Origin: Paenibacillus sp. IHBB 10380
GTDB taxonomy: Bacteria > Bacillota > Bacilli > Paenibacillales > Paenibacillaceae
Reading direction: 5' to 3'
Assembly (NCBI RefSeq): GCF_000949425.1
Contig: NZ_CP010976.1
Location: 3,968,001-4,032,000, forward strand
Length of the DNA stretch: 64,000 nucleotides
In this document: in pieces, positions 10,301 to 20,084 of the stretch
Layout of the letters: every line of letters starts with the position of its first letter
Numbering within the stretch: position 1 is the stretch's first letter
The notes under the pieces: model-generated
Database searches by the model: none
Told to the model about the DNA's origin: nothing
Seen by the model: only the letters and a program-made list of their open reading frames with translations
Program-made: the position numbers and the translations under genes

Positions 10301-11967
10301 TGAAGTAAGTTACGCTCTGGTCCAATCGTTGTTCCCGTGGCTGTTACGATCTCCTCACGGATGGCATCAATAGGAGGATTCGTTACCTGCGCAAACATTT
10401 GTTTGAAATAATTATAAAGTCGCTGTGGACGCTCTGATAATACAGCCAACGGAGCATCATAGCCCATAGATGCAATGGCTTCAGCACCTGTAGATGCCAT
10501 GGGCTCTAGAACCTTCCGTAACTCCTCATAGGTATAACCGAAGGATTGCTGCAATTGCTGAACATTGTCATGCTTAGGTTCTGGAAGTTCTGGTGCATCT
10601 GGAAGCTCAGCAAGATCAATTAAATGCTCATCGAGCCATTCACGATAGGGCTGCTCCGTTGCGATCTGAGCCTTAACCTCTTCGTCAGAGATAATACGTC
10701 CTTCCTTCGTATCCACTAGCAACATACGTCCTGGACGCAAACGGTCCTTGTATAGAATGTCTTCTGGGGCAATATCAAGCACACCTGCTTCAGAGGACAA
10801 TATGATCAAATCATCTTTCGTTACATAATAACGAGCTGGACGTAATCCATTACGGTCAAGCATAGCCCCAATCTGAACACCATCAGAGAAGCCCATAGCA
10901 GCAGGCCCATCCCAAGGTTCCATAAGCGTACTGTGGTATTCATAGAAGGATTTCTTCGCTTCATCCATGCTGTTATGGTTATTCCATGGCTCAGGAACCA
11001 TCATCATAGCTACATGGGGCAAAGAGCGTCCACTCAAATATAGAAACTCAAACGTATTATCAAACATCGCTGTATCCGAACCGTCTGGATTAATGATAGG
11101 TTTAATTTTCTCCAGATCATCACCAAACACTTCGCTTGCAAATTGTGCCTGTCTTGCATGCATCCAGTTCACATTACCGCGAAGCGTATTAATCTCTCCG
11201 TTATGGATCATATAACGGTAGGGATGCGCACGTTCCCAGCTTGGGAATGTATTCGTGCTGAACCGAGAATGTATTAATGCAATGGCAGACTCTAAATATT
11301 CGTTCTGCAAGTCAGTATAGAACTGACCAACTTGAACCGTAGTTAACATCCCTTTATATACGATCTTGCGGCAAGAAAGACTGGATAAATAGAAGGAATC
11401 TCCATCTTCTACCTCAGCGTAACGAATCGCAAGCTCAGCTCGTCTGCCGATAACATACAATTTACGTTCAAAAGCCATTTCATCTTGTACTGCGCTACTC
11501 CGTTCGATAAAAACTTGGCGCACATAAGGTTTTGCTGCTTTAGCCGATTTCCCTAGCGTATCATCTACTGTCGGCACATCACGAAATCCAAGAAAATTCT
11601 GACCTTCTTCGATTATGATCTCTTTAAGAATCTGCTCGTGTGTTTCTCGGATCGCCTGATCTTGAGATAAGAAAATCATACCTACTCCGTAAAGTCCCTT
11701 GTCAGGAAGAGTAAAACCTATTTCCTTCGCTTCTCTGGCAAAAAATTGGTGTGGAATTTGTAACATAATACCGGCTCCGTCACCAGAATTCGCTTCACTA
11801 CCCTGACCACCACGATGTTCCATATTGACCAACATGGTTAACGCTTGGCTCACAATTTCATGAGAAGGTTTGCCTTTGATATTAGCCACAAATCCCATTC
11901 CGCATGCGTCTTTTTCATTCTGCGGATCATAAAGTCCCTGCTTAGGGGGGAGTACTGTATGTCTCAT
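7369..11967 (-). CDS. gltB: Glutamate synthase large subunit (NADPH/ferredoxin GOGAT alpha)
   Basis: Converts glutamine and 2-oxoglutarate to two glutamates, the second half of ammonia assimilation. About 1532 residues, normal for the large subunit. The start [15 protein letters not shown] at 11967 (AAAGG upstream) leaves a 21-residue propeptide before the nucleophile Cys22 of the class II amidotransferase (DACGMGF). Next come the central domain, the FMN-binding synthase barrel ([21 protein letters not shown]), the 3Fe-4S cysteines in [15 protein letters not shown], and the C-terminal GXGXG helix domain. No gltD small-subunit gene is adjacent, so it must lie elsewhere or the enzyme uses another electron donor. 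Confidence 0.96.
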   Translation of the reverse strand: MRHTVLPPKQGLYDPQNEKDACGMGFVANIKGKPSHEIVSQALTMLVNMEHRGGQGSEANSGDGAGIMLQIPHQFFAREAKEIGFTLPDKGLYGVGMIFLSQDQAIRETHEQILKEIIIEEGQNFLGFRDVPTVDDTLGKSAKAAKPYVRQVFIERSSAVQDEMAFERKLYVIGRRAELAIRYAEVEDGDSFYLSSLSCRKIVYKGMLTTVQVGQFYTDLQNEYLESAIALIHSRFSTNTFPSWERAHPYRYMIHNGEINTLRGNVNWMHARQAQFASEVFGDDLEKIKPIINPDGSDTAMFDNTFEFLYLSGRSLPHVAMMMVPEPWNNHNSMDEAKKSFYEYHSTLMEPWDGPAAMGFSDGVQIGAMLDRNGLRPARYYVTKDDLIILSSEAGVLDIAPEDILYKDRLRPGRMLLVDTKEGRIISDEEVKAQIATEQPYREWLDEHLIDLAELPDAPELPEPKHDNVQQLQQSFGYTYEELRKVLEPMASTGAEAIASMGYDAPLAVLSERPQRLYNYFKQMFAQVTNPPIDAIREEIVTATGTTIGPERNLLHPEPESCRHIRLHTPVLSNEDFAKIRHVHRPGFKSMTIPILFLAADGAKGLRTALNILCEAADRVIDKGHNILILSDRGLDKDNAAIPALLAVSCLHHHLIRQGTRTKISILLESGEPREVHHYALLLGYGVSAVNPYLAFESLDDMIQQGMLRGISHEKAVKNYIKAATKSVVKVLSKMGISTIQSYRGAQIFEAVGLRSDFVDQYFTRTPSRIGGIGIEEVTLETLSHHNRAFTDKDGNDKELDSGGEYQWRKDGEEHLFNPQTIHLLQQSVRTNDYKLYKKYAQLVQGENEQRLTIRSLLELKPVGSSVPIEEVESVESIMRRFKTGAMSFGSISKEAHESIAIAMNRVGGKSNTGEGGEDPARFVKDSNGDSRRSAIKQVASGRFGVTSNYLVNADEIQIKMAQGAKPGEGGQLPGRKVYPWVAEVRGSTPGVGLISPPPHHDIYSIEDLAELIYDLKNANPRANINVKLVSEVGVGTIAAGVAKGRADIILVSGYDGGTGASPQGSIRHAGLPWELGLAETHQTLILNNLRDRVVLETDGKMLNGRDLAVAALLGAEEYGFSTAPLVALGCIMMRVCQMDTCPVGVATQNPELRKNFMGDPAHVVNFMRFIAEDMREIMAELGFRTVQDMIGRTDCLNAVQASEHWKKHGVDLSVLLHSPELPENSTPYNSKRQNHELEETLDIRQLLDLAAPALENGTSVEGVLPITNVNRAVGTILGSELTRKYGAVGLPENTIQFTFMGTAGQSFGAFVPKGMTLTVIGDSNDYVGKGLSGGKLIVKPSPKSTFKAEENVIIGNTAFYGATSGEAYIRGIAGERFAVRNSGVKVVVEGVGDHGCEYMTGGRVVVLGETGRNFAAGMSGGIAYVYDKEGTFIRDCNLEMVLLERIEDAAEAASLRVLIQNHVSYTGSTVGQSILDNWNECLNSFVRVIPKDYKRMTQQIEKVRESGLTGEAALLAAFEANMRELARTGGN

Positions 11968-12176
11968 AGATAGCAACCTTTCTTTATTATAAAATAAAAT
12001 CAAAAGAACAAGACTCATTAGGGTAATATGCAACAAACAATCCATTAATAAAAATCCAGATAATTGGTTATCCCATTTTAGCATCGAGCTAACAGCAGCG
12101 CAATTTAAACTTTTTTATATATCTGATAAAAAATGTTTCACATCAAAGCATTAGCGTGCGAAAGTTTATTTACACC

Positions 12177-12190
12177 ATTATACGTATAAT
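12177..12190. promoter_or_regulatory. Perfect 14-bp palindrome upstream of gltB
   Basis: ATTATACGTATAAT is exactly self-complementary and contains a TATAAT box on either strand. It lies about 210 bases upstream of the gltB start. It could be the -10 region of the gltB promoter, an operator, or both. No TnrA-type box (TGTNA-N7-TNACA) was found nearby. Confidence 0.35.
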
Positions 12191-12220
12191 CATGCAGAAG
12201 GCAATCCATCTTTATATGGA

Positions 12221-12250
12221 AAAGGCACCCCTTAGATAAGGGATGCCTTT
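12221..12250 (-). terminator. Terminator of the YhgE/Pip gene
   Basis: AAAGGCACCCCTT and AAGGGATGCCTTT form a 13-bp stem (one G-T) with a four-base loop directly after the stop codon at 12257. Confidence 0.8.
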
Positions 12251-12256
12251 CATTCA

Positions 12257-14605
12257 TTAAACAGCTACATTATGTTCAAGCTCAGCTGTATTATTAGAAG
12301 ATTTCCGTACGAAATACAAGAATGTTGCACTTAGGAAAATGAGTCCAAATATCGCAAGGAACCCAATTTGACTCCACATCATACTAGTATCTCCCGTGGA
12401 AATAACCGCTTTATAACCACTAACGCTGTACGTCATAGGGAACCAAGGGTTAAGAACTTTCATCCAGCCCGGAATAAGTTCCAGCGGGAATGTACCTGCA
12501 CTTGTTGTAAGCTGTAGTATTAAAATTACAATGACTACGAAACGTCCTGGTTGATCCATCCAAGTAACAAAAGCCTGGACAAGGAACATATACGCTAAAC
12601 TTGTAACAAATGTAAACAGATAGAACATCGGGACATTCTGTACTTCTAAACCTAACACATATAACATCATAATGACAGCAAGTAAGGATTGAATCAAGCC
12701 TACACCTGCAAATGAAAGTGACCGACTAATAAACCGGTTAAAACCTGATGCATTAGGTACAGTCGATTCTCTCATAGGTAATACAATCGTTGTGATCAGT
12801 GCCCCTACGAACAACCCGAGTGATAAGAAATAAGGAGCAAAACCAGAACCATAGTTCGGTACTTCATTTAGCTTCTCTTCTTGAACCTTCACTGGTTCAG
12901 CAAACATGTTGTATGTGGCATCTGTACCTTTAACTTTGCCTGTTTTATCAGCAGCTTCATTTAACTTGGAGGCAAGCTCTCCAGAACCATCTTTCAATTT
13001 CACAATGCCTGACTGCAATTCGCCGGCTCCATCATTTAATTTCTGGGAACCATCAGCCAATGTACCTACGCCACCATCCAATTGATTCAAACCGCCAGCT
13101 AGCTTATCCGTACCTGCTGCAATATCTCCAGCTCCACCCGCTAACTTCTGACTTCCACTAACCGCATCCGCCATCTTAGTACCGAACAACTTCAAGCCAT
13201 CCGCCACTTGGCCTTGACCTGCTTCTAATTGATTAGCACCTTGAAGTAGCTTCTGTTGACCTTGATGTAAAGCCGTGCTTCCTTGGGATAACTGTTCAGC
13301 ACCTTGATGTAAGGCAACTGCACCTTCACTTAATTGCTGCGTACCCGCATGTAGCTTGGTTGCACCCTGTAATAGTTGCGTTTGACCTTGATTCAGCGCC
13401 GTTGCTCCTTGCGCTATTTGTTGCTCGCTACTGTGTAGCTTCTCAGACCCTTGAGCTACTGCTTGGCTAGCTGCCAGCAGCTTTTGTACGTCAGGGCTTT
13501 GCGCAAGTTCAGGATTAGACTCTACTAGCTGTCCTAAGCCCTTAGCAACGCTTGCTGCACCCGTTGCAACTTGCTGACTGCCTTCAACTGCCTCCTTTAA
13601 GCTTTGCGCAAGCTTTGCGCTTCCGCCTTCAGAAGACTTAAGTCCATCTTGCAATTGAGCCGCTCCATCTACACTGGACTGAAGTCCAGATTGTAGCTGA
13701 CCTGATCCAGTTACGGATTGCTTCAAGCCCGCATCTAACTTTGCGCTTCCTTGTTCAGCAGATAGAAGACCTTTCTGTAATTGGCTAACCCCTTGATGTG
13801 CTTGGACCGCTCCATTCTCAAGTTTCTTCTGAGCTGTTTGTAGCTGAGATAGTCCTCCCGAAAGTGTCATCGTTCCATCCTTCAATTGAGCTGCACCTTG
13901 CTGTAGATCACTAGTACCTTTAGTCAGAGGCTGTAAGCCATCCTGAAGCTTGGTAGTACCTTCTACCAATTTAGCTAAGTTATCTTTCAGCAGTATCGCC
14001 CCATCATCCAATTTAACAGTACCCTCTTGGATGTCACCTGCTCCAGTTCCAGCATCTTTAAAACCTGTTGAGACCGTCTTGATCTGATCAAATATAACCT
14101 CAGAATACATCTCTGTAACTTTCGCAGATACCTTAGATTTAATCTGCTCCACAGCCGAACCCCCGATTTGGGATGCTAGGAAGTTATATCCTTCGTTTGG
14201 TGAATAAATAAGTTGGGCTGGGTGAGGCTGATCATCCAACACCGTTGTTGCTTTAGAAGAGAAATCCTCTGGAATAATTATGGTCATGTAGTAATGATTA
14301 ATGGCCATTCCATTGTCTGCTTCTTCTTTACTAACGAATTCCCATTTGAAATCATCACTTTTCTTTAACTCTGTAATCAAATCATTTCCTGCCTGAATCG
14401 TCTTTCCTTCATAATTAGCTCCGGCATCACTGTTAACAACAGCGACTGGAAGATCACTCATTTTACTATAAGGATCCCAAAAGGCAGTTAGAAACATACC
14501 ACTATACATAACTGGAATAAATAAAATAGCAACCAAAGAAACTAACAATTTGTGATTCCTTACCATAGATCCTAAGTCTTTAAAAAATACAGATAATGAC
14601 TTCAT
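12257..14605 (-). CDS. YhgE/Pip-family ABC-2-like membrane protein
   Basis: 782-residue integral membrane protein. One N-terminal membrane segment (about 22-42) is followed by a 600-residue extracellular region and five or six C-terminal membrane segments of the ABC-2 permease type. The middle of the loop holds many tandem L-x2-G-x3-L repeats (of the kind QLQxGxxxLxxG), predicted to form a long coiled or helical stalk, as in phage infection protein and YhgE. Relatives are linked to phage adsorption, type VII-like secretion or small-molecule export. ATG at 14605 follows AAGGAG. The TetR gene upstream and the shared motif suggest it is its target. Confidence 0.88.
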   Translation of the reverse strand: MKSLSVFFKDLGSMVRNHKLLVSLVAILFIPVMYSGMFLTAFWDPYSKMSDLPVAVVNSDAGANYEGKTIQAGNDLITELKKSDDFKWEFVSKEEADNGMAINHYYMTIIIPEDFSSKATTVLDDQPHPAQLIYSPNEGYNFLASQIGGSAVEQIKSKVSAKVTEMYSEVIFDQIKTVSTGFKDAGTGAGDIQEGTVKLDDGAILLKDNLAKLVEGTTKLQDGLQPLTKGTSDLQQGAAQLKDGTMTLSGGLSQLQTAQKKLENGAVQAHQGVSQLQKGLLSAEQGSAKLDAGLKQSVTGSGQLQSGLQSSVDGAAQLQDGLKSSEGGSAKLAQSLKEAVEGSQQVATGAASVAKGLGQLVESNPELAQSPDVQKLLAASQAVAQGSEKLHSSEQQIAQGATALNQGQTQLLQGATKLHAGTQQLSEGAVALHQGAEQLSQGSTALHQGQQKLLQGANQLEAGQGQVADGLKLFGTKMADAVSGSQKLAGGAGDIAAGTDKLAGGLNQLDGGVGTLADGSQKLNDGAGELQSGIVKLKDGSGELASKLNEAADKTGKVKGTDATYNMFAEPVKVQEEKLNEVPNYGSGFAPYFLSLGLFVGALITTIVLPMRESTVPNASGFNRFISRSLSFAGVGLIQSLLAVIMMLYVLGLEVQNVPMFYLFTFVTSLAYMFLVQAFVTWMDQPGRFVVIVILILQLTTSAGTFPLELIPGWMKVLNPWFPMTYSVSGYKAVISTGDTSMMWSQIGFLAIFGLIFLSATFLYFVRKSSNNTAELEHNVAV

Positions 14606-14642
14606 CGTCAACTTCTCTCCTTCTCTATATACAAATACTGTA

Positions 14643-14674
14643 TGACCATTATTGTCAGTTAGTCATTATCAGTC
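14643..14674. promoter_or_regulatory. Candidate TetR operator in front of the YhgE/Pip gene
   Basis: On the minus strand the region contains AATGACTAACTGAC followed by a second TGACC-like half (GGTCA). The same AATGACT-n-A-n-TGAC pattern occurs in front of the TetR gene at 15411-15446, which supports one regulator acting on both promoters. Confidence 0.5.
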
Positions 14675-14792
14675 TTAGAAAAACTTCTCTCATTAAAATG
14701 GCGGTGTTCTATCATCTCTAGGGCCGCATCATTTTTGTAAGGAAGTTATCTTTACAAGTATGGTTAAATTATAAACGCTGTTATTCAGTTGT

Positions 14793-15374
14793 TTATTTCG
14801 TTACTGCTAAACCATCCAAAAGGAATAAACGAATATACCGTTGAATTTCTTCCTTACTCAAGGGTGCATGGAGCTTATTCAAGTCTGAAGTCAACGTGAT
14901 GTACAATCTTAACATGACAATCGAGACAACTTTGGGATCACAAGGCTTAATTTCATTATTTCTTAAGGCAATCCCAATCTCTTGTTCTAAATACTCTAAA
15001 ACAACATTCTCCACTTTATCCAGTGCTTCCAGTGCTTGAGGTGTTCCGAAGTCACGCAGTTCTTGCGATAGCTTAATGATAAGATCATGTTCTCTACGGA
15101 ATTCAAGGACCGCATTAAGCACTCTGTATAAATTATAGAAGAATGCTTTCTCAGGGATCACTTCTCTTTCTACGATCCGTTTCATCTCTTGGATGACTTC
15201 CAATACAATCTCATCGAATAAATCTTCCTTATTCGTAAAAAAAGTATATATCGTTCCTTTACCAACATTTGCAATCTTTGCTACTTGATCCATCGTCGTT
15301 GCTTTATACCCAAAAAGTGCAAAAGATTGGGCTGCCGCATTCAGTACTTGCTTTCGACGATCCATCGCAGCCAT
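14793..15374 (-). CDS. TetR/AcrR-family regulator of the YhgE/Pip gene
   Basis: 193-residue repressor. The N-terminal helix-turn-helix is typical of the family (DRRKQVLNAAAQSFALFGY, then TTMDQVAKIANVGKGTIYTF). The C-terminal ligand domain is helical and not assignable. ATG at 15374 follows AAAGGAGAGG by five bases; an upstream in-frame start is less likely. It is transcribed in the same direction as, and 187 bases upstream of, the YhgE/Pip gene, so it probably senses the same compound that the membrane protein handles. Confidence 0.88.
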   Translation of the reverse strand: MAAMDRRKQVLNAAAQSFALFGYKATTMDQVAKIANVGKGTIYTFFTNKEDLFDEIVLEVIQEMKRIVEREVIPEKAFFYNLYRVLNAVLEFRREHDLIIKLSQELRDFGTPQALEALDKVENVVLEYLEQEIGIALRNNEIKPCDPKVVSIVMLRLYITLTSDLNKLHAPLSKEEIQRYIRLFLLDGLAVTK

Positions 15375-15410
15375 ATTATCCTCTCCTTTCAGATATAATT
15401 TTTCCTTAAT

Positions 15411-15446
15411 AATGACCAAAATTCATATTCAGTCATTCAGTCATTT
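15411..15446. promoter_or_regulatory. Candidate TetR autoregulatory operator
   Basis: Direct repeats of ATTCAGTC (15427-15434 and 15435-15442), preceded by AATGACCA. On the minus strand this reads AATGACTGAATGACTGAAT, close to the motif in front of the YhgE/Pip gene. Confidence 0.5.
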
Positions 15447-15500
15447 AAATTTAACACTTTATGATTTAAATATCAATCATTATTTAAATATAATCAATTT

Positions 15501-15541
15501 AATCTTGCTAGGCCGAGGTTCTCCGACCTCAGTCCAAGATT
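15501..15541. other. Nested hairpin in the TetR / glycosyltransferase divergent region
   Basis: AATCTTG (15501-15507) pairs with CAAGATT (15535-15541), and inside it GAGGT (15515-15519) pairs with ACCTC (15526-15530). There is no T run. The remainder of the 398-base intergenic stretch is AT-rich, must hold two divergent promoters and shows no ORF. Confidence 0.4.
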
Positions 15542-15772
15542 ATCCTCGTCTAAGGTCTAGGATGAACTACCGCCTTTGGTCTATTTAGAAAAGTTCGATT
15601 TCCATCTATAATACTTAATAGAGGTAATACGACCGGATTTCAAACGTTAATATTCCTTTAATTTGATTATTAAGAGCGCGATGCATGAAATCGATTTAAT
15701 AAAATATTTATTAAGGATAGTAATAGCGATTCCTATTCTGTAAGATAGAGGGAGAAAGTTGTAGGTGAAGAC

Positions 15773-16927
15773 ATGAGAAAAAAGAGAATTCTGTTTTTGT
15801 CCGAAGGATTTGGGACTGGGCACACTCAAGCGGCTCATGCTCTCGCCAGCGGAATGAAGAAGCTTCATCCCCATTTGCAGTGCCGTGTGATCGAACTTGG
15901 AAATTTCCTGAATCCCACTGTAGGACCTTGGATTCTATCAGCATATCGCAAAACAGTCAGTACAACGCCAGCCATTATAGGTATGTTCTACCGTAACAAG
16001 TATGATAAATCATTGAATCGACTAACTCAGCTTGCGCTACATCGCATTTTTTATACCCATGCAGCACAAGTTCTATCTCAACTCAAGCCTGATATCATCA
16101 TCTGTACCCATCCTATTCCCAATAGCGTCATCTCGCGGCTTAAACGCCAGGGTGTAGATGTCCCGTTGATCACACTCATTACCGATTACGATGTCCATGG
16201 AACGTGGGTTAACCCTGAGGTGAATCAATATCTAGTCTCTTCTCCAAGAGTCAAGAATCTTCTTCTTGAACGTGGTGTAGCCTCACATCATATTAAGATG
16301 ACGGGTATTCCAGTACACCCCGATTTTTGGGAGCGGGGAAATAGAGACCAGCTCCGGGCTGAATTTAACTTAAAATCTCAACCCACTGTTCTTGTTATGG
16401 GTGGTGGATGGGGACTCGCTTTCAAACGTGACTTCTTGGTACAGTTGACATCATGGGCTGATCATATCCAGCTTATTTTTTGTGTGGGTAGCAATTTAAA
16501 GCTATTGGACAAAATGAAAGAGAACCCAATCTTTGACCATCCGAATATTACGTTGTTAGGTTACTCAAGCCAGATCAACAAGCTCATGGATGTGTCTGAC
16601 CTCCTTATTACTAAGCCAGGTGGAATGACATGTACAGAAGGACTAATTAAAGGTATCCCTATGATATTTTATGAAGCTATTCCAGGACAAGAAGAACAAA
16701 ACAGTCTTTTCTTCGTGAACCGTGGATTTGCAGAGACACTCCATTCCACTGTACTCAATAGATGGTTCAAGCGACTTACAACGGATTATGAAGAAGTTGT
16801 TGCTGAGCGGAATAATAAGAAATCTACCGAGTCTTATCTTCAGCCTTGTTGCTGCGCACAAACTGTCGTTGATATGCTTAAGATGGAATCACTCGAACAA
16901 CCGAGAGAATGGACTATCACTCCTTAA
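15773..16927 (+). CDS. MGDG synthase / UgtP-type glycosyltransferase (GT28)
   Basis: 384-residue GT-B glycosyltransferase. The N-terminus FLSEGFGTGHTQAAHALASG is the glycine-rich acceptor site of the monogalactosyldiacylglycerol synthase/UgtP family. The C-terminal half has VLVMGGGWGL and SDLLITKPGGMTCTEGLIKG, the UDP-sugar binding part. Relatives glucosylate diacylglycerol for glycolipids and lipoteichoic acid anchors at the inner membrane face. The start follows AGGTGAAG. It is monocistronic with a strong terminator. The acceptor could differ from diacylglycerol. Confidence 0.85.
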   Translation: MRKKRILFLSEGFGTGHTQAAHALASGMKKLHPHLQCRVIELGNFLNPTVGPWILSAYRKTVSTTPAIIGMFYRNKYDKSLNRLTQLALHRIFYTHAAQVLSQLKPDIIICTHPIPNSVISRLKRQGVDVPLITLITDYDVHGTWVNPEVNQYLVSSPRVKNLLLERGVASHHIKMTGIPVHPDFWERGNRDQLRAEFNLKSQPTVLVMGGGWGLAFKRDFLVQLTSWADHIQLIFCVGSNLKLLDKMKENPIFDHPNITLLGYSSQINKLMDVSDLLITKPGGMTCTEGLIKGIPMIFYEAIPGQEEQNSLFFVNRGFAETLHSTVLNRWFKRLTTDYEEVVAERNNKKSTESYLQPCCCAQTVVDMLKMESLEQPREWTITP

Positions 16928-16934
16928 TATGCTC

Positions 16935-16979
16935 AAAAAAAACAGCTTCCCGCTAGCTCATGGGAAGCTGTTTTTTTGT
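16935..16979 (+). terminator. Terminator of the GT28 gene
   Basis: AACAGCTTCCC pairs with GGGAAGCTGTT and is followed by a run of seven T. A-rich sequence on the left arm means it could also work on the minus strand for the convergent hydrolase gene. Confidence 0.88.
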
Positions 16980-17037
16980 TTATATCTTTGTTACTTTCCC
17001 CTAAGAAGACAGCACTAAACAGAATAAATAAGAACCC

Positions 17038-17976
17038 TTATTTATAGAATGTATGATTTCCAATAGTTTTATTATATGTCCGGGTATGCTTAACCGTTAA
17101 ATCATCTGCTAATTGAAGAGATAGGAAATAATAAGTATCATCACTAACTTCCTTACGCCCATTCATAGCTTCATTGACAGCATGAATAGTATCCTTGTTA
17201 GGCTGGACACGTTTAAAACGTCCATTTCTTACAGGACTAAATTGAAATTTCTGATAGATTACCTTTTGAATAGTATTGGGAAAATTGGCTGACCGCAGCC
17301 GGTTTAAGACAACATTGGCGACAGCCACTTTGCCTTCGTACGGTTCACCTTCCGCCTCTGCCATCACAATTTTGCGTAGCATAAGCAGTTCTTCATCAGA
17401 AACCGCGTATTGCCAAGTCGATTGATCCTTCGCTTGTTGGCTTAGCGTCTTTGTCCGAGTGAAGAATAATACTTGTGGGGGATTTAGCTTAGGATTAACC
17501 TCTGCTAATTTCTTCGCTGCAGCCTCTTTTTTGGCTTTAGCTTCTTTCTTTGCCTGTGCCTCTTTCTTTGCTTTAGCTTGCACAACCTTAGCTTTCTTCC
17601 TCGCCTCAGCCTCTTGATCTACTTGAAAAAGTACTAAATGGTTTGTTAAAAGATGATTCTTAAAAACGACTTGTTCAGAAGATTTAAGAACTACACTCTT
17701 ATTCATAAACAGAGATTTCTCATTATCCATTGTATGGAATGTATTCATAGATTCCAATTTCAAAGATGATAACGAATAGCTGTTAGTCTTCTCTAATGGT
17801 TGAACAGTGCCATCAGATAAAATACTCGAAGGCATCGTTTCTAGCATTGGAAGCTTACTCTCTTTCTCCCAACCTTGTACTTGTTCTGACTGCAAAAGCA
17901 GACATATCACAGAGAAACACACTAAAATAACACCAACTAACAGCGCTATCCAGCGGTTTTGTCTAAATGTACTCAT
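17038..17976 (-). CDS. Membrane-anchored cell wall hydrolase (SleB/CwlJ-like)
   Basis: 312-residue protein with an N-terminal membrane anchor (about 8-30, WIALLVGVILVCFSVICLLL), a linker, an Ala-Lys-Glu repeat stretch of roughly 35 residues (KKEAQAKKEAKAKKEAAAKK) and a C-terminal Hydrolase_2 domain. That domain starts with MLRKIVMAEAEGEPYEGKVA, which includes the conserved Glu, and ends YNKTIGNHTFYK. Family members cleave peptidoglycan during spore germination or growth. ATG at 17976 follows AGGAGGA. The charged repeat may span or bind the cell wall. Confidence 0.86.
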   Translation of the reverse strand: MSTFRQNRWIALLVGVILVCFSVICLLLQSEQVQGWEKESKLPMLETMPSSILSDGTVQPLEKTNSYSLSSLKLESMNTFHTMDNEKSLFMNKSVVLKSSEQVVFKNHLLTNHLVLFQVDQEAEARKKAKVVQAKAKKEAQAKKEAKAKKEAAAKKLAEVNPKLNPPQVLFFTRTKTLSQQAKDQSTWQYAVSDEELLMLRKIVMAEAEGEPYEGKVAVANVVLNRLRSANFPNTIQKVIYQKFQFSPVRNGRFKRVQPNKDTIHAVNEAMNGRKEVSDDTYYFLSLQLADDLTVKHTRTYNKTIGNHTFYK

Positions 17977-18065
17977 AATCTTCCTCCTATGTTTCCGGCA
18001 CATTCCCTAATAAGTAACCGAAAATATAGGTTTTGAATAACCTTGAAAAATCATTTTCAGTCCAT

Positions 18066-18647
18066 TTAAACCTTTATTGGGAATGCTTCTACTACCTCAT
18101 ACATCGGCTTAGAGCCTATATGAGTCGTAAAAAGTACAAACTCACTAACACACCATGATAGGGTCTCCACCGAGGATGATATTAACAAATCCCTCTGAAA
18201 AGGAGTTTTACCCGTATATTTGCGTGCTACAGTAATATGTGGCCGGTATTTACGTGCTTCTTTGTTAAATTGTAACTCTACTGTTGATTCTACTATTTTC
18301 TGTTGAAGACATTCAAGTCGAGTGGTATTACCTGCAACTGTTCTATAAAGCACTCTAGGCGCTTCTGGAACACCGAATGTATCCCACGTCCCCATTTCCA
18401 ACTTGAACGGCTTAACCTCTGATGCTACATTATTCAAGACTTCACAAAGTGCAGGAATCCTATTAGATTCCGTATCCCCCAGAAATTGAAGCGTAATATG
18501 ATAGTCTTCCGAATAAGTCCATTTAGTAAACGGAATACCTATCTTATATTGTTTACACTCATTTTGTAAAGTATAGCCTATCGGTTCAGGCACTTTGAGT
18601 GCCACGAACAAGCGCTGTGAATCTGGCAATAGGTTACCGCTGCTCAC
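18066..18647 (-). CDS. thpR: RNA 2',3'-cyclic phosphodiesterase
   Basis: 193-residue member of the 2H phosphoesterase (LigT/ThpR) family, which opens 2',3'-cyclic phosphates on RNA ends. Both catalytic H-x-T motifs are present, HITLQFLGD and PHITVARKY, and LFVALKVPEP is the usual N-terminal strand. The start is GTG with only a weak upstream AGGGA, so the exact N-terminus is uncertain. It stands alone between the hydrolase and osmC genes. Confidence 0.88.
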   Translation of the reverse strand: MSSGNLLPDSQRLFVALKVPEPIGYTLQNECKQYKIGIPFTKWTYSEDYHITLQFLGDTESNRIPALCEVLNNVASEVKPFKLEMGTWDTFGVPEAPRVLYRTVAGNTTRLECLQQKIVESTVELQFNKEARKYRPHITVARKYTGKTPFQRDLLISSSVETLSWCVSEFVLFTTHIGSKPMYEVVEAFPIKV

Positions 18648-18789
18648 TACTATCCAAGTCCCTTTCGTTATAACAAAATAGTGATTTTGCTCCTTCTAAT
18701 AGAGTCTAACGAAAATTAACATCCTGTGTTATTATAGCCTTTCCGTTGCCAATCCTCAATCCATTTATTCTAAAAATGGATGCCAAATT

Positions 18790-18814
18790 AGCCCAAGATA
18801 TGATTACTTGGGCT
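18790..18814 (-). terminator. Hairpin after the osmC gene
   Basis: AGCCCAAG and CTTGGGCT form a perfect 8-bp stem with a nine-base loop, 38 bases beyond the OsmC stop. The T run is weak, so termination efficiency is uncertain. Confidence 0.55.
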
Positions 18815-18852
18815 GTGTTAATGGAATATTTAAGCCAATAAACCCTTGAATA

Positions 18853-19275
18853 TCAAGGCTTTGGCGTGTCTACACCGTTCAGGATCAAATGCATCCGTAT
18901 CTCTGCATTTAGTGAGTCAGATACCGCACAATATTTCTTTTCACCCATCTCAATCGCTTTCCAAACACGGTAATCCGGGATTTCTCCATCTACTTTGAAT
19001 GTTAGGTCAATCGCTGTAAATCCCGTTGGATTTTCTTCTCTCCGTGTTCCCTCAGCTTCAATCTCCAGCCTATGGATGGTAGAAAGAAATGCGTCGAGAA
19101 TCATCGTAATATCAATCCCCATACAACCTGCTAATCCCGCCAATAACAATTCCATAGGAGTAGCCCCTTTTCCCTCTCCACCGTATGCAGGTGTCGCATC
19201 CATACCAACTGAATACCCAGAAGCTCCTACTGCATTAAAGGATCGTTTGCCATTCCATGTAGTTGATACTTTCAT
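18853..19275 (-). CDS. OsmC-family peroxiredoxin-like protein
   Basis: 140-residue OsmC/OhrB-type protein. Two redox cysteines are visible, Cys51 in AGLAGCMGID and Cys116 in KKYCAVSDSL, which is the arrangement of thiol peroxidases acting on organic hydroperoxides. Length and strand order are normal. It lies 39 bases after the ABC transporter ATPase gene on the same strand and is probably co-transcribed with it. That pairing hints that the transported amino acid is a sulfur compound or is linked to thiol redox balance. Confidence 0.87.
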   Translation of the reverse strand: MKVSTTWNGKRSFNAVGASGYSVGMDATPAYGGEGKGATPMELLLAGLAGCMGIDITMILDAFLSTIHRLEIEAEGTRREENPTGFTAIDLTFKVDGEIPDYRVWKAIEMGEKKYCAVSDSLNAEIRMHLILNGVDTPKP

Positions 19276-19314
19276 AATTATACCTACTTTCTATTTTAAT
19301 ACTCTCAATAGGGT

Positions 19315-20067
19315 TCAATGCTCTGTAATTTGGCGCAAAAACTTCTTAGCACGGTCAGACTTCGGCTGTTCAAAAAATGAATCAGGCGTACCTTCTTCCA
19401 CAATAGATCCATCTGCCATAAATATGACTTTATTGGCTACCTCGCGAGCAAACTTCATTTCATGGGTTACAACCACCATCGTCATTCCCTCTTTGGCTAG
19501 TTGCTGCATGACGGCAAGAACTTCTCCCACAAGTTCTGGGTCCAGTGCCGAAGTAGGCTCATCAAATAACATGATAGCAGGATCTATGGCCAGTGCTCTT
19601 GCAATTGCTACCCGTTGCTGCTGTCCACCCGATAGTCTTGAAGGATAAGTATCCTTCTTGTCAGTCAATCCTACGCGTGCCAGCATCTGCTCTCCCTTAA
19701 TGTTCGCCTCTTCTCTACTCATTTTTTTAACAGTTAGAAGAGCCTCCGTCACATTGCCAAGAGCCGTCTTATGTGGATACAGATTGAATTGCTGAAATAC
19801 CATCCCGGTCTGACGACGTATATCGCGAATCAACTTGTGTTGTTGCCTTCGTGGCATATTAGCATCTACTCGCACACCACCCACTTCAAAGCTACCTCCG
19901 GAAATATCCTCAAGACCATTCAAACACCGAAGCAAGGTACTTTTACCTGAACCACTAGGCCCTAGTAGTACTACAATCTCATTCTTAGCAACCTCTATAT
20001 TTACTTCTTGGAGTACATTAACATGATTGAATTGCTTAGACAATCCGTGGGTACTAATCATTTTCAT
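19315..20067 (-). CDS. Polar amino acid ABC transporter ATPase
   Basis: 250-residue ATPase of the GlnQ/TcyC group powering uptake through the adjacent permease. Walker [14 protein letters not shown]-loop FQQFNLYPH, signature [15 protein letters not shown], Walker [13 protein letters not shown] and switch His VVTHEM are all intact. ATG at 20067 has AGGGG nine bases upstream; an ATG at 20076 lies almost inside that site. It follows the permease stop by 17 bases. Confidence 0.92.
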   Translation of the reverse strand: MKMISTHGLSKQFNHVNVLQEVNIEVAKNEIVVLLGPSGSGKSTLLRCLNGLEDISGGSFEVGGVRVDANMPRRQQHKLIRDIRRQTGMVFQQFNLYPHKTALGNVTEALLTVKKMSREEANIKGEQMLARVGLTDKKDTYPSRLSGGQQQRVAIARALAIDPAIMLFDEPTSALDPELVGEVLAVMQQLAKEGMTMVVVTHEMKFAREVANKVIFMADGSIVEEGTPDSFFEQPKSDRAKKFLRQITEH

Positions 20068-20084
20068 TCTGCTCATCCCCTGAT

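Noticed and set aside
12085..12218. TnrA box in front of gltB
   Set aside because: No TGTNA-N7-TNACA match was found; only the 14-bp palindrome is notable.
13000..14050. DNA tandem repeat in the YhgE/Pip gene
   Set aside because: The repetition is at protein level (L-x2-G-x3-L stalk) and usual for the family, not a separate repeat element.
17520..17640. Ala-Lys-Glu repeat in the cell wall hydrolase as a separate feature
   Set aside because: Low-complexity linkers of this kind are common in wall-associated proteins, and it is in frame with the domain.
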